NCBI GenBank assembly: GCA_945878635.1
Contig: CAMCTV010000003.1
Span: 1-64,000, forward strand
Length of the DNA stretch: 64,000 bases
Reading direction: 5' to 3'
Origin: Chryseobacterium gleum
GTDB taxonomy: Bacteria > Bacteroidota > Bacteroidia > Flavobacteriales_D > Sanyastnellaceae
Position numbers and translations under genes: made by a program. The notes beneath the pieces were generated by a model that made no database searches, had not been told where the DNA came from, and saw only the letters and a list, made by a program, of their open reading frames with translations. The first letter of the stretch is position 1. Each line of letters opens with the position of its first letter. Positions 7,799 to 16,065 of this stretch are shown piece after piece.

Positions 7799-9478
7799 AT
7801 GGACAAAAAAATTATCTTTTCCATGGTAGGTGTAAACAAATACACCCCACAAGGAAAACACATCATCAAAGACATTTATTTGAGCTTCTATTACGGAGCT
7901 AAAATTGGCATCATCGGTTTGAACGGCGCTGGTAAATCCACGGTAATGAAAATCATTGCGGGCTTGGACTCTAGCTTCCAAGGAGACGTTGTTTGGTCGC
8001 CTGGTTATTCAGTAGGTTATCTTCCGCAGGAGCCACAATTGGACGAACAAAAAACGGTTCGTGAAATTGTAGAGGAAGGGGTGAAACCCATTACCGATGC
8101 TTTGAAAGAATATGAAGAAATCAATGCGCTCTTCATGGATGAAGAAATTTTGAATGATCCTGATAAAATGGATTCATTGCTCAATCGACAAGCTGCTGTG
8201 CAAGATAAAATTGAAGCCCTGGGTGGTTGGGATTTGGATACCAAATTGGCCATTGCCATGGATGCGTTGAGATGTCCTCCTGAGGACGCCAAAATTGAAA
8301 AGCTATCCGGAGGAGAAAGAAGACGCGTAGCATTGTGTAGACTTTTATTACAACAGCCTGATGTATTGTTACTGGATGAGCCTACCAACCACTTGGACGC
8401 GGAATCGGTGCTTTGGTTAGAACAACATTTGCAACAATACCCTGGCACTGTGCTCGCTGTGACCCACGACCGTTACTTCTTGGACAATGTCGCCGGATGG
8501 ATCCTAGAATTGGACAGAGGCGAAGGCATTCCTTGGGAAGGAAATTATACGGGATGGTTGGATCAGAAAACCAAACGATTGGCCCAAGAGGAAAAGCAAG
8601 AAAGCAAGCGACGCAAAGTATTGGAGCGTGAGTTGGAATGGGTTCGCATGAATCCAAAAGGACGACATGCCAAGAACAAAGCCCGTTTGCAGAACTATGA
8701 CAAAATGATGTCTGCCGGTGAATCAGAAAAAGAAGCCAAGTTGGAAATCCCCATTCCCAATGGACCTCGTTTGGGTAATGAGGTGATTGAGTTCACCGGA
8801 GTTACCAAAGGATTTGAAGACCGCATTCTTTTTGAAGACCTCAATTTCAAATTACCACCCGCAGGAATCGTTGGGATCATAGGACCCAACGGAGCCGGTA
8901 AAACCACCCTGTTCCGTCTCATCATGGAAGAAGAGCAAACGGATACTGGACAAATTAAAATTGGAGATACCGTTCAGATTGGTTACGTCGATCAACGACA
9001 CAAAGAAATTGACGCTGAAAAATCAGTCTATGAAGTCATCTCCGGAGGCAATGAAGTCATTCAAATTGGTGGGTCTACCATCAACTCCCGCGCTTACTGC
9101 AGCAAATTCAACTTCGCAGGATCTGACCAACAGAAAAAATGCGGTGTGCTGTCCGGTGGTGAAAGAAACCGATTGCACTTGGCCATGACTTTGAAAACAG
9201 AGGCCAACGTATTATTGTTGGATGAGCCTACCAACGACATTGACGTCAATACCCTTCGCGCATTGGAGGAAGGCATTGAGAGTTTTGCGGGATGCGCAGT
9301 GGTCATCTCCCATGACCGTTGGTTCTTGGACCGCATTTGCACTCACATCTTGGCTTTTGAAGGAAACTCAGAAGTTTATTTCTTTGAAGGATCCTTCTCT
9401 GAATACGAAGAGAATAAAAAAATGAGAAAGGGTGATGTTGGGCCAACCCGCATCAAATACAAAAAATTGGTTCGATAA
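7799..9478 (+). CDS. ettA: ABC-F protein, energy-dependent translational throttle EttA
   Basis: 559-residue cytoplasmic ABC-F ATPase that binds the ribosomal E site and gates entry into elongation according to energy state. It has two ABC domains without membrane segments: Walker A GLNGAGKST at 40-48 and GPNGAGKTT in the second. Signatures are LSGGERRR and LSGGERNR, with LLDEPTNHLD and LLDEPTNDID. The linker has the charged ABC-F motif (KRRKVLERELEWVRMNPKGRHAKNKARL). The size and overall sequence fit EttA better than Uup. The start at ATG 7799 gives the normal MDKKIIFSM N-terminus. Its stop overlaps the pyrD ATG (TAATG). Confidence 0.93.
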   Translation: MDKKIIFSMVGVNKYTPQGKHIIKDIYLSFYYGAKIGIIGLNGAGKSTVMKIIAGLDSSFQGDVVWSPGYSVGYLPQEPQLDEQKTVREIVEEGVKPITDALKEYEEINALFMDEEILNDPDKMDSLLNRQAAVQDKIEALGGWDLDTKLAIAMDALRCPPEDAKIEKLSGGERRRVALCRLLLQQPDVLLLDEPTNHLDAESVLWLEQHLQQYPGTVLAVTHDRYFLDNVAGWILELDRGEGIPWEGNYTGWLDQKTKRLAQEEKQESKRRKVLERELEWVRMNPKGRHAKNKARLQNYDKMMSAGESEKEAKLEIPIPNGPRLGNEVIEFTGVTKGFEDRILFEDLNFKLPPAGIVGIIGPNGAGKTTLFRLIMEEEQTDTGQIKIGDTVQIGYVDQRHKEIDAEKSVYEVISGGNEVIQIGGSTINSRAYCSKFNFAGSDQQKKCGVLSGGERNRLHLAMTLKTEANVLLLDEPTNDIDVNTLRALEEGIESFAGCAVVISHDRWFLDRICTHILAFEGNSEVYFFEGSFSEYEENKKMRKGDVGPTRIKYKKLVR

Positions 9479-10506
9479 TGTTGTACCAAAGTATCATTAA
9501 ACCATTGTTCTTCAAAATGGACCCTGAGAGGGCCCATTACTTGGCCATGGACATTTGGACCATTGTTTCTAAGATACCTGGTGTTGGCTTTTATTACAAA
9601 AACAAAAACAAGAAGATCGCTCAGCCGACTCATGTTGCTGGCATAGTATTTCCAAATAAAATTGGATTGGCCGCCGGATTTGACAAAAATGGAAAGTGGA
9701 TGCATGAACTGGCTTTGCTGGGCTTTGGGCACATCGAGGTGGGAACGGTTACACCACTACCCCAACCTGGAAATGATAAACCGCGTCTTTTTCGTCTGAC
9801 CAAAAACAACGCCCTGATCAACCGCATGGGATTCAACAATGAAGGCGTGGATGCCTTAGCAGAACGATTAAAAAAACGTCCTGCAAATGTAGTCATCGGT
9901 GGCAACATTGGCAAAAACAAATGGACACCCAATGAGGAAGCTTACAAGGACTATTTGATTTGTTTTGAAAAATTGCATGGCCTGGTGGATTATTTTGTGG
10001 TCAATGTTTCGTCTCCAAACACACCAGGATTGCGAGCTTTGCAGGAGAAAGAACCATTGCTGCAGGTGCTAATGGGATTGCAATTTCATGAGCTACAAAA
10101 AAAACAACCCATTCCCATCTTTTTAAAAATTGCACCTGACCTGACGGAGGAAGCTTTGGAAGACATCATCGATGTGGTAACCCAATCGCAAATTGCAGGC
10201 ATCATCGCAACCAATACAACCATTGATCGCCAGCAATTATCTTATTCGCAAGCACACATTGAAAGCATTGGAGCTGGCGGTGTGAGTGGACAACCTGTGA
10301 AGCAGAAATCGTTGAATATCATTCGGTCTATCAAAGCCCAAAACCCCTCTCTCACCGTCATCGGTGTTGGCGGCATTTTTAATGGTCAAGATGCGATAGA
10401 GTCATTGCAAGCTGGGGCTTCACTGGTTCAGGTGTACACAGGGTTCATTTATGAAGGTCCCGAGATTGCACGAAACATAGGCCTATCATTGCGGCACAAT
10501 GATTGA
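9478..10506 (+). CDS. pyrD: Dihydroorotate dehydrogenase (quinone), class 2
   Basis: Oxidises dihydroorotate to orotate in pyrimidine synthesis, passing electrons to quinone at the inner membrane. At 342 residues it has the N-terminal membrane-associating helices of class 2 enzymes (LYQSIIKPLFFKMDPERAHYLAM). The FMN barrel shows GLAAGFDKNG, NRMGFNNEG, VNVSSPNTPGLR (catalytic serine loop), KIAPDLT, NTTIDR, GAGGVSG and GVGGIFNG. It is translationally coupled to ettA by a TAATG overlap. Confidence 0.95.
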   Translation: MLYQSIIKPLFFKMDPERAHYLAMDIWTIVSKIPGVGFYYKNKNKKIAQPTHVAGIVFPNKIGLAAGFDKNGKWMHELALLGFGHIEVGTVTPLPQPGNDKPRLFRLTKNNALINRMGFNNEGVDALAERLKKRPANVVIGGNIGKNKWTPNEEAYKDYLICFEKLHGLVDYFVVNVSSPNTPGLRALQEKEPLLQVLMGLQFHELQKKQPIPIFLKIAPDLTEEALEDIIDVVTQSQIAGIIATNTTIDRQQLSYSQAHIESIGAGGVSGQPVKQKSLNIIRSIKAQNPSLTVIGVGGIFNGQDAIESLQAGASLVQVYTGFIYEGPEIARNIGLSLRHND

Positions 10507-10526
10507 TAAAAAAAAGTTAAGAAATT

Positions 10527-10555
10527 TTTGAATAACCTTTACTTAGATATTTTTA
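10527..10555 (+). promoter_or_regulatory. Promoter for the DUF4369-thioredoxin gene
   Basis: A good -33 TTTG (10527-10530) is followed after 17 bases by TATTTTTA (10548-10555), one mismatch from the -7 consensus. Five bases then separate it from the ATG at 10561. Confidence 0.5.
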
Positions 10556-10560
10556 GGACC

Positions 10561-12111
10561 ATGAAAAATGTAAAATACGCTTGGATGCTCGTCATCACAT
10601 TGATAACCCTAAACGTCAATGCGCAAAAAAGCAAATCACCATATACCATCAAAGGCCATGTGGAAGGGTTGAAAGACACATCTGTTTATTTGGCTCATTA
10701 CTATGGTAAGCAGTTGTATTACAATGACACTGCAAGGGTGGACAATATGGGCAATTATCAATTTGAAGGAAAGCCATTTGAAGAGTGTGGAAAGTACGCC
10801 ATGGTGTTTCCTGGCCCTCGCTACTTTGAATTCATGGTAGTTGAAGAAAACATTGAATTCTGGTCCACTCCCGATGCCGACCCCACCAAAATCAAAGTCA
10901 TTCAATCTGAAACCAACAAGAAGTTCTTTGATTTCATCAAATTCATCAATGATAAAATAAGAATGCGGGCTCCCATTGAGGCTTGTATCAATGACAGCAT
11001 TAAATCAAAAGAGGACAAAAAGCCTTGCTATGATGAATTGGAAATACTGAACAATCAGGTTAACGACTACCAATGGAACATCATCAACCAAGACCCCAAT
11101 AACCTTTTAAGCAAGTTCTTAAAAATGGGTATGGATGTCAAAATTCCAGATGCTCCTGCGGATTTGGCTGATGATAAAAAACAACTGTGGCAATACATCA
11201 CCTACCGCAACATGTATTGGAACAATACGGATTTGACTGATAGAAGAATCGTCAGAGATCAACTTTTCCATCGCACTTTGGAAAATTATTTGACCAAGGT
11301 TGTTCCTCAAATACCCGACACCATGTTGACCGAGGTCAACAAACTGATTGCAAAAACAGAAGGCAATCCTGATGCATTCAAGTATATTACCCATCAAGCC
11401 ACTTACCTCTCTGAGACCTCCAAAATCATGTGCATGGACAAAGTTTTTGTCAACCTTGTGGACAACTACTATTTGTCAGGAAAAGCCACATGGGCCAGCG
11501 AGAAAAATCTCAAGGACATGAAAGATGCTGCGGATAAGAAAAGAAATTGTTTATGTGGTTCGATTGCTCCTGATATCATTTTATTGGACACCACTGAACA
11601 AAAGTGGATCTCGATGCATAAGAACAGAGGAAAGTACACGCTATTGGTTATTTGGGAGAGCAATTGCGGTCATTGCAAAAAGGAAATTCCTGAGTTGTTA
11701 GAGGTGTACCACAAATGGAAAGACAAAGGTTTTGTTGTGTATGCCGTTGGAAACGATTTGGAAAACGAGGGTTGGTTGAAATTTGTTCGTGAGAAGAAAT
11801 TGGACTGGATCAATGTCAGCGACACCAAAGAAATCATGACCAATGAAGCCGCCACCATGCTCATCAGTCAAGGCAAAACATCTTTATTGAGTTTGAATTA
11901 TAGAACAACCTGGGATGTATCCTCTACTCCCAAAGTTTATTTGATGGATGAAAACATGAAGATCATCGCCAAGAGCATCGGACACGAGCAAATTGATGCC
12001 TTCTTAGCGCATTTGATCGATGGAAAAGAATTGGATACCAAGAGCTTGAAGAATGAAGATTACGAAGATGAACATGCGCCTCAACCCAAAGGAAAAAAAG
12101 CGGGGAAATAA
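10561..12111 (+). CDS. Secreted thioredoxin-fold protein with DUF4369-like N-terminal domain
   Basis: 516 residues. A signal peptide (MKNVKYAWMLVITLITLNVNA) is followed by a DUF4369-like region (YTIKGHVEGLKDTSVYLAHYYGKQLYYNDTA), a helical middle and a TlpA/AhpC-like domain with CGHC at 369-372 (after LLVIWESN). The C-terminal tail is charged. Members are periplasmic thiol-disulfide proteins that Bacteroidetes carry in many copies. Most probably it reduces or isomerises disulfides in the periplasm; partners are unknown. An ORF extension to 10528 would precede the signal peptide and is not used. Confidence 0.85.
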   Translation: MKNVKYAWMLVITLITLNVNAQKSKSPYTIKGHVEGLKDTSVYLAHYYGKQLYYNDTARVDNMGNYQFEGKPFEECGKYAMVFPGPRYFEFMVVEENIEFWSTPDADPTKIKVIQSETNKKFFDFIKFINDKIRMRAPIEACINDSIKSKEDKKPCYDELEILNNQVNDYQWNIINQDPNNLLSKFLKMGMDVKIPDAPADLADDKKQLWQYITYRNMYWNNTDLTDRRIVRDQLFHRTLENYLTKVVPQIPDTMLTEVNKLIAKTEGNPDAFKYITHQATYLSETSKIMCMDKVFVNLVDNYYLSGKATWASEKNLKDMKDAADKKRNCLCGSIAPDIILLDTTEQKWISMHKNRGKYTLLVIWESNCGHCKKEIPELLEVYHKWKDKGFVVYAVGNDLENEGWLKFVREKKLDWINVSDTKEIMTNEAATMLISQGKTSLLSLNYRTTWDVSSTPKVYLMDENMKIIAKSIGHEQIDAFLAHLIDGKELDTKSLKNEDYEDEHAPQPKGKKAGK

Positions 12112-12117
12112 TCTTCT

Positions 12118-12663
12118 ATGAATTTAGATTTTTTAGAAAAAGGAATGGGCGTTAAAGACGCCCTTTCTTTTGGCCAACAGGCGGCAAAGGATCGAAAGTT
12201 TTTTGATTCTATGTTTAAAATAGCCATGAGCAATGATAAAAAATCCGACCGTGCTGCATGGGTAATTTACAAAGCTGTTCTTGAATGTGAATGTGCCTTT
12301 GCATTGGAATACAAACTACCATTAATGGAAGGGCTGATTCACAAGGTTCTGTCTCCTGCTGCCCACCGAGAATTGCTCAAAGTGTTGCTCAGTTTAAAAC
12401 CAGAGAAGGAGGACTCATTCGGACAATTGTTCGACAGGGCCAAGGAATGGATGTTTGACGTGCAGGCTGAGGCTGCCATTAGATATGCATCGCTCAATGT
12501 TATTGAATTGGCCGGCAAGACTTATCCTGAAATGATCCCAGAGTGCTGGGAAATCATACAAGATGCAAAAGCATTGGCAGAAGGACCTTGGCAAAGACGT
12601 TGTAAAAAAGTACAAGAAGGGTTGAATAGAAAATACCAAAAATGGAACGAAAAAAAAGGGTAA
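12118..12663 (+). CDS. Conserved hypothetical helical (HEAT-like) protein
   Basis: 181 residues, soluble, with no signal peptide. It is rich in amphipathic helices (AAWVIYKAVLECECAFALEYKLP, AHRELLKVLLSLKP), which suggests a HEAT-like superhelix similar to conserved Bacteroidetes proteins of unknown role. It begins six bases after the thioredoxin gene and ends just before a strong terminator, so it is probably the last gene of that transcript. Confidence 0.75.
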   Translation: MNLDFLEKGMGVKDALSFGQQAAKDRKFFDSMFKIAMSNDKKSDRAAWVIYKAVLECECAFALEYKLPLMEGLIHKVLSPAAHRELLKVLLSLKPEKEDSFGQLFDRAKEWMFDVQAEAAIRYASLNVIELAGKTYPEMIPECWEIIQDAKALAEGPWQRRCKKVQEGLNRKYQKWNEKKG

Positions 12664-12680
12664 CAAATGTTACCCTTTTT
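12653..12680. terminator. Bidirectional rho-independent terminator
   Basis: A perfect 12-bp stem (12653-12664 with 12669-12680) with loop AAAT has an A-tract on the left and a T-tract on the right, so it works in both directions. It separates the 12118 gene (+) from typA (-). The stop codon of the 12118 gene lies inside the stem. Confidence 0.9.
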
Positions 12681-12698
12681 ACAATATCAAATATTCAA

Positions 12699-14510
12699 TT
12701 AATACTTTCCTAAATCTTTACCGAAGCGCTTGCGGTCATTTTCATTCAAATAAATCTTGCGCAAACGGATTGACTTTGGCGTTACTTCAACGTACTCATC
12801 CGCACCGATGTATTCCAATGCCTCTTCCAACGTAAACTTGATAGGAGGTGCCATAACAGTCTTGGCGTCAGTACCAGAAGCACGCATGTTGGTCAATTGT
12901 TTGGTCTTGGTTACGTTTACCACCAAGTCATTGTCACGAGAATGCTCCCCAATTACTTGGCCCTCGTATACTTCCTCCATGGCTTCAACAAAGAACTTAC
13001 CACGGTCCTGAAGGTTACTGATACTGTAGGCAACAGCATTACCTGTTTCCATACAAATCAAAGAACCATTCAAACGACCAGGAATTTCATCCTTCATCGG
13101 TTGATACTCCTTGAAACGGTGGTTCATGATGGCCTCACCCTGTGTTGCTGTCAACAAATAACTTCTCAAACCAATGATACCACGAGATGGAATTTCAAAT
13201 TCAATCACCGTACGATCACCCTTGGGCTCCATGTTTTTCATTTCACCCTTTCTCTTAGAGACAGACTCAATGGCAGTACCAGCCATGTCTGATGGTAAGT
13301 CGATTGTCAATTCCTCCATAGGCTCCATCTTCACACCATCCACTACTTTCAAAATTACCCTTGGCTGACCAATTTGCAATTCATACCCCTCACGGCGCAT
13401 GGTCTCGATCAATACAGACAAATGGAGTACACCCCGTCCGAATACATTGAAACGATCCGCCTTGTCTGTGTCTTGAACACGCAAAGCCAAGTTTTTCTCT
13501 AACTCTTTCTCCAAACGCTCTTTGATGTGACGGCTGGTCACAAACTTACCTTCACGACCAAAGAAAGGAGAATCATTGATGGTGAACAACATACTCATCG
13601 TTGGCTCATCCACATTGATGCTGGGCAATGCCTCTGGATTTTCAAAGTCAGTGAAAGTATCACCAATTTCAAAGTTCTCAATACCATTGATGGCGCAGAT
13701 ATCACCAGAAACCACTGAATCTACTTTTCTCTTTCCTAGACCTTCAAAGACATACAATTCTTTGATACGACCTTTGGTGATAGAACCATCTCTTTTCACC
13801 AAAGAGACATTCATACCCGCTTTTAATTCACCGCGGTGCAACTTTCCGATAGCCATACGACCAGTATATGTCGAATAGTCCAAGGAAGTCACCAACATTT
13901 GGGGAATACCCTCTCTGGAGATGGGTGCAGGAATTTTGTCAATAACCATATCCAATAAAGGCTCGATGGTGCCCGTTGGCGTTTTCCAATCCAATCCCAT
14001 CCAGTTGTTTTTGGCAGAACCATAAACCACAGGGAAGTCCAACTGATCTTCGTTGGCACCTAGATTGAACATCAAATCAAAAACTTGTTCGTGAACTTCT
14101 TCAGGTGTACAATTTTCCTTGTCCACTTTATTAATGACCACAATGGGTTTCAATCCCATTTGCAAAGCTTTTTGCAATACGAAACGGGTCTGAGGCATGG
14201 CGCCTTCAAAAGCATCCACCAAAAGCAGAGCTCCTTCAGCCATGTTCAATACACGCTCTACTTCACCACCAAAGTCACTGTGACCTGGCGTGTCGATGAT
14301 ATTGATTTTGTAACCCTTGTAAGGAATCGAAACGTTTTTGGCAAGGATGGTAATACCGCGCTCACGCTCGATATCGTTGTTGTCCAGGACCAACTCTTCT
14401 GATGTTTCGTGTTCTTTGAAAAGCTTACCAGCCAACAACATTTTGTCTACCAAGGTAGTCTTACCATGGTCAACGTGCGCGATAATCGCGATATTTCTAA
14501 TCTTTTGCAT
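12699..14510 (-). CDS. typA: Ribosome-associated GTPase TypA/BipA
   Basis: 603-residue translational GTPase acting in ribosome assembly and stress adaptation. It has G1 AHVDHGKTT near residue 11, RGITI in switch I, DTPGHSDFGGEVERV in switch II and NKVD. EF-G-like domains and the BipA-specific C-terminal region (ADEYVEVTPKSIRLRK) follow. The start at ATG 14510 gives MQKIRNIAIIAHVDHGKTT, the usual N-terminus. A TAnnTTTG box lies 15 bases upstream. Confidence 0.97.
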   Translation of the reverse strand: MQKIRNIAIIAHVDHGKTTLVDKMLLAGKLFKEHETSEELVLDNNDIERERGITILAKNVSIPYKGYKINIIDTPGHSDFGGEVERVLNMAEGALLLVDAFEGAMPQTRFVLQKALQMGLKPIVVINKVDKENCTPEEVHEQVFDLMFNLGANEDQLDFPVVYGSAKNNWMGLDWKTPTGTIEPLLDMVIDKIPAPISREGIPQMLVTSLDYSTYTGRMAIGKLHRGELKAGMNVSLVKRDGSITKGRIKELYVFEGLGKRKVDSVVSGDICAINGIENFEIGDTFTDFENPEALPSINVDEPTMSMLFTINDSPFFGREGKFVTSRHIKERLEKELEKNLALRVQDTDKADRFNVFGRGVLHLSVLIETMRREGYELQIGQPRVILKVVDGVKMEPMEELTIDLPSDMAGTAIESVSKRKGEMKNMEPKGDRTVIEFEIPSRGIIGLRSYLLTATQGEAIMNHRFKEYQPMKDEIPGRLNGSLICMETGNAVAYSISNLQDRGKFFVEAMEEVYEGQVIGEHSRDNDLVVNVTKTKQLTNMRASGTDAKTVMAPPIKFTLEEALEYIGADEYVEVTPKSIRLRKIYLNENDRKRFGKDLGKY

Positions 14511-14525
14511 AAAATAAATTCGGCC

Positions 14526-14533
14526 CAAAAGTA
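14526..14533 (-). promoter_or_regulatory. -7 promoter box of typA
   Basis: TACTTTTG on the minus strand, 15 bases before the ATG at 14510, giving a leader of about 11 bases. Confidence 0.5.
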
Positions 14534-14860
14534 CAAAGTACAAGGCCCTGAAAACGAATTATTTCTTTGAAATATTCTATACCGACCATTTTGCCATTTA
14601 AACTTAAAACATTGACGGCGCGTTAATTAAAGAATTGGAATCATTTTCATGCCAACTTCGGTGGATTTGGTGCGTTGATAATTGCCAAAAAAATAAACTT
14701 TAAAAAGAAGGAATCGGCGCTATTGCCGTGATTCGCGGCATATTGACATGACATTCTCGGAGATTGGAAAATCAAGTTTCCCTTCATGCTTCAAACAATT
14801 GGGGATTTGAAGGTTGGGAAAGAATATCAAAAAAAAACATCTTGCAGCGAGAAAAAACTA
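14534..14860. other. Intergenic region between typA and the 14873 gene
   Basis: About 330 bases between two divergent promoters without a credible ORF. It holds one short inverted repeat, CTTCAAA (14789-14795) with TTTGAAG (14806-14812), and no T-run. A GC-richer patch near 14725-14750 (ggcgctattgccgtgattcgcggc) could form a short stem. I see no recognisable RNA gene. Confidence 0.5.
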
Positions 14861-14868
14861 TAATTTTG
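14861..14868 (+). promoter_or_regulatory. -7 promoter box of the 14873 gene, predicted leaderless start
   Basis: TAATTTTG, then tagt, then ATG 14873. A TTG at 14842-14844 lies 16 bases upstream and may serve as the -33 element. Confidence 0.6.
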
Positions 14869-14872
14869 TAGT

Positions 14873-15613
14873 ATGGTCTGTTTTGGCATAAATAAAAAGA
14901 TGTGTTTATCCTTGATAATGGGGGTAGTGCTATCATTGCTAACCACAGACCTATCTGCTCAGTTTTTAAAAAATTTCAGATCCAAGCCCACCACATTTCA
15001 GGGGGGATGGAACATAATAGACGACAACCGCAATTCCTACCAAGACATTCTCAATTTCAAATCTTGGTACAGCAATGCACTGCCCGGAAAGTATTCAGCG
15101 ATGAAAACTTTGTCTGGAAGGTTGAAGGGGGACTTGAACATCGGTTTTTCAAAAATGAAACAGTCATATTATAAGGAGCGATATGTTTACCCGGGGATAT
15201 TTACTTTTGTGGACCTTAATTTCAGAATACAGTACAATCTTTTTGACAAGTTTTTTGACAATTTATATTACCCCAGACAGGGACATAAATTATTGAACAA
15301 AATCAGTGCGGGGGGGGTGAACATTGGTCCAATTTTCGGATTGGGATATACGTCAAGAACCCAGACGGTATTTGACCGGTCCATGACCTTTAATTTTGGC
15401 GTGGTGGGGACCTATTGGTTTGTGCGTAACAAGATCGGCATCACCATACAAAGTGTTGGTAAATTGGGGCTACAAACACCCATTTTGAAAACGGGAAGCA
15501 ATTATATACACCACAGTGCGGGAATAGTGTATGTTTCTAAGGGCAATCTGTATTACCGCAGTCAGCGATACAAAAAAGCTGGTCGTAGGACACAAAATCG
15601 TGTTCGTTTGTAA
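14873..15613 (+). CDS. Small outer-membrane beta-barrel-like protein
   Basis: 246 residues. A signal peptide (about residues 1-29, ending DLSAQ) is followed by alternating hydrophobic/aromatic strands such as FVDLNFRIQYNLF, GVNIGPIFGLGYTSR, TFNFGVVGTYWFV and KIGITIQSVGKLGL. These end in an Arg-rich tail. The pattern is that of an outer-membrane beta barrel. No family is recognised. It is monocistronic and ends just before the tRNA promoter. Confidence 0.75.
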   Translation: MVCFGINKKMCLSLIMGVVLSLLTTDLSAQFLKNFRSKPTTFQGGWNIIDDNRNSYQDILNFKSWYSNALPGKYSAMKTLSGRLKGDLNIGFSKMKQSYYKERYVYPGIFTFVDLNFRIQYNLFDKFFDNLYYPRQGHKLLNKISAGGVNIGPIFGLGYTSRTQTVFDRSMTFNFGVVGTYWFVRNKIGITIQSVGKLGLQTPILKTGSNYIHHSAGIVYVSKGNLYYRSQRYKKAGRRTQNRVRL

Positions 15614-15637
15614 AAATAAAAATTTCGTTTATCTTTG
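15607..15637 (+). promoter_or_regulatory. Promoter of the tRNA-Met gene
   Basis: -33 TTTG (15607-15610), a 19-base spacer and -7 TATCTTTG (15630-15637) form the best consensus promoter in the window. The predicted start near 15641 leaves a 5' leader of about seven bases. The -33 element overlaps the last codons of the upstream gene. Confidence 0.7.
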
Positions 15638-15648
15638 CACCCGCTTTT

Positions 15649-15722
15649 GGCGAGGTAGCTCAGCTGGTTAGAGCGCATGATTCATAATCATGAGGTCGAG
15701 GGATCGTGCCCCTCTCTCGCTA
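15649..15722 (+). tRNA. tRNA-Met (CAU), elongator type
   Basis: 74 bases fold as a cloverleaf. The acceptor GGCGAGG pairs with TCTCGCT (G-T pairs at both ends), the D stem is GCTC/GAGC, and the anticodon stem is CATGA/TCATG. The loop is TTCATAA, with anticodon CAT at 15683-15685. The T stem is GAGGG/CCCTC, the discriminator is A, and CCA is not encoded. It lacks the initiator features (C1-A72 mismatch, GGG/CCC anticodon pairs), so it is elongator Met. The T loop reads ATCGTGC, with A54 and T58 instead of the universal T54 and A58. tRNA-Ile(CAU) cannot be strictly excluded. Confidence 0.92.
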
Positions 15723-15741
15723 CAAACATTTAAAGCACAAG

Positions 15742-15774
15742 CCCCTTCATTTTGAGAGAGTGAAGGGGTTTTTT
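15742..15774 (+). terminator. Rho-independent terminator after tRNA-Met
   Basis: An 8-bp stem CCCCTTCA/TGAAGGGG (15742-15749 with 15761-15768) is followed by six T residues, 20 bases after the tRNA. Confidence 0.9.
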
Positions 15775-15848
15775 GTAAGGTGTAACTTTAAGTCTGATGT
15801 TAGTGAGGAAAAGGTCATTTAAGGGTGATTTTGGGGATTTTCAGATGT

Positions 15849-15888
15849 GACACATGCAAATTACATGCAAATGAAACCAGCATGTGTC
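15849..15888. repeat. 9-bp perfect inverted repeat
   Basis: GACACATGC (15849-15857) pairs with GCATGTGTC (15880-15888) across a 22-base loop that contains part of a direct repeat. No T-run follows. Role unknown. Confidence 0.6.
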
Positions 15889-15939
15889 TGTCGTAATACA
15901 TCAAGATTTTCGCTACACCCCACTCCTCATCCACCAACC

Positions 15940-15986
15940 TATATTCCGCCAAATGTGTTATTTTTTATGAGATTTGGCGAAATATA
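15940..15986. repeat. 15-bp inverted repeat (one mismatch)
   Basis: 15940-15954 pairs with 15972-15986 across a 17-base loop. The core is CGCCAAAT/ATTTGGCG, and flanking C15939-G15987 extends the stem. As minus-strand RNA the single mismatch becomes a G-U pair, so it would be a long hairpin about 80 bases downstream of the permease stop. It lacks a U-tract, so it may stabilise the 3' end rather than terminate. Confidence 0.6.
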
Positions 15987-16065
15987 GCGCATTGTGTTTA
16001 AGAACAAAACGGTCTGCTATAGCATCATTCCAGCGTTTCCAATTCCCTTTTAGCGGTTCGGTTTT

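Larger units (their letters stand above)
15775..16065. other. Intergenic region with two inverted repeats
   Basis: About 290 bases between the tRNA terminator and the converging permease gene. No convincing ORF. It holds two inverted repeats, listed separately, and a short direct repeat ACATGCAAAT (15852-15861 and 15863-15872). No second copy of the tRNA 3' end is seen, so there is no evidence for an integrated element. Confidence 0.6.

Noticed and set aside
8017-8448. 143-residue minus-strand ORF
   Set aside because: Antisense shadow of ettA; the Ser/Cys-rich translation has no domain.
14534-14860. Small RNA gene in the typA upstream region
   Set aside because: Only a 7-bp inverted repeat without a T-run and no clear promoter apart from those of the flanking genes.
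15852-15872. Direct repeat ACATGCAAAT as iterons or an origin
   Set aside because: Only two copies, no DnaA boxes and no replication gene nearby.
15649-16065. tRNA-Met as an integration site for a mobile element
   Set aside because: No second copy of the tRNA 3' end, integrase or other element gene is present in the window.
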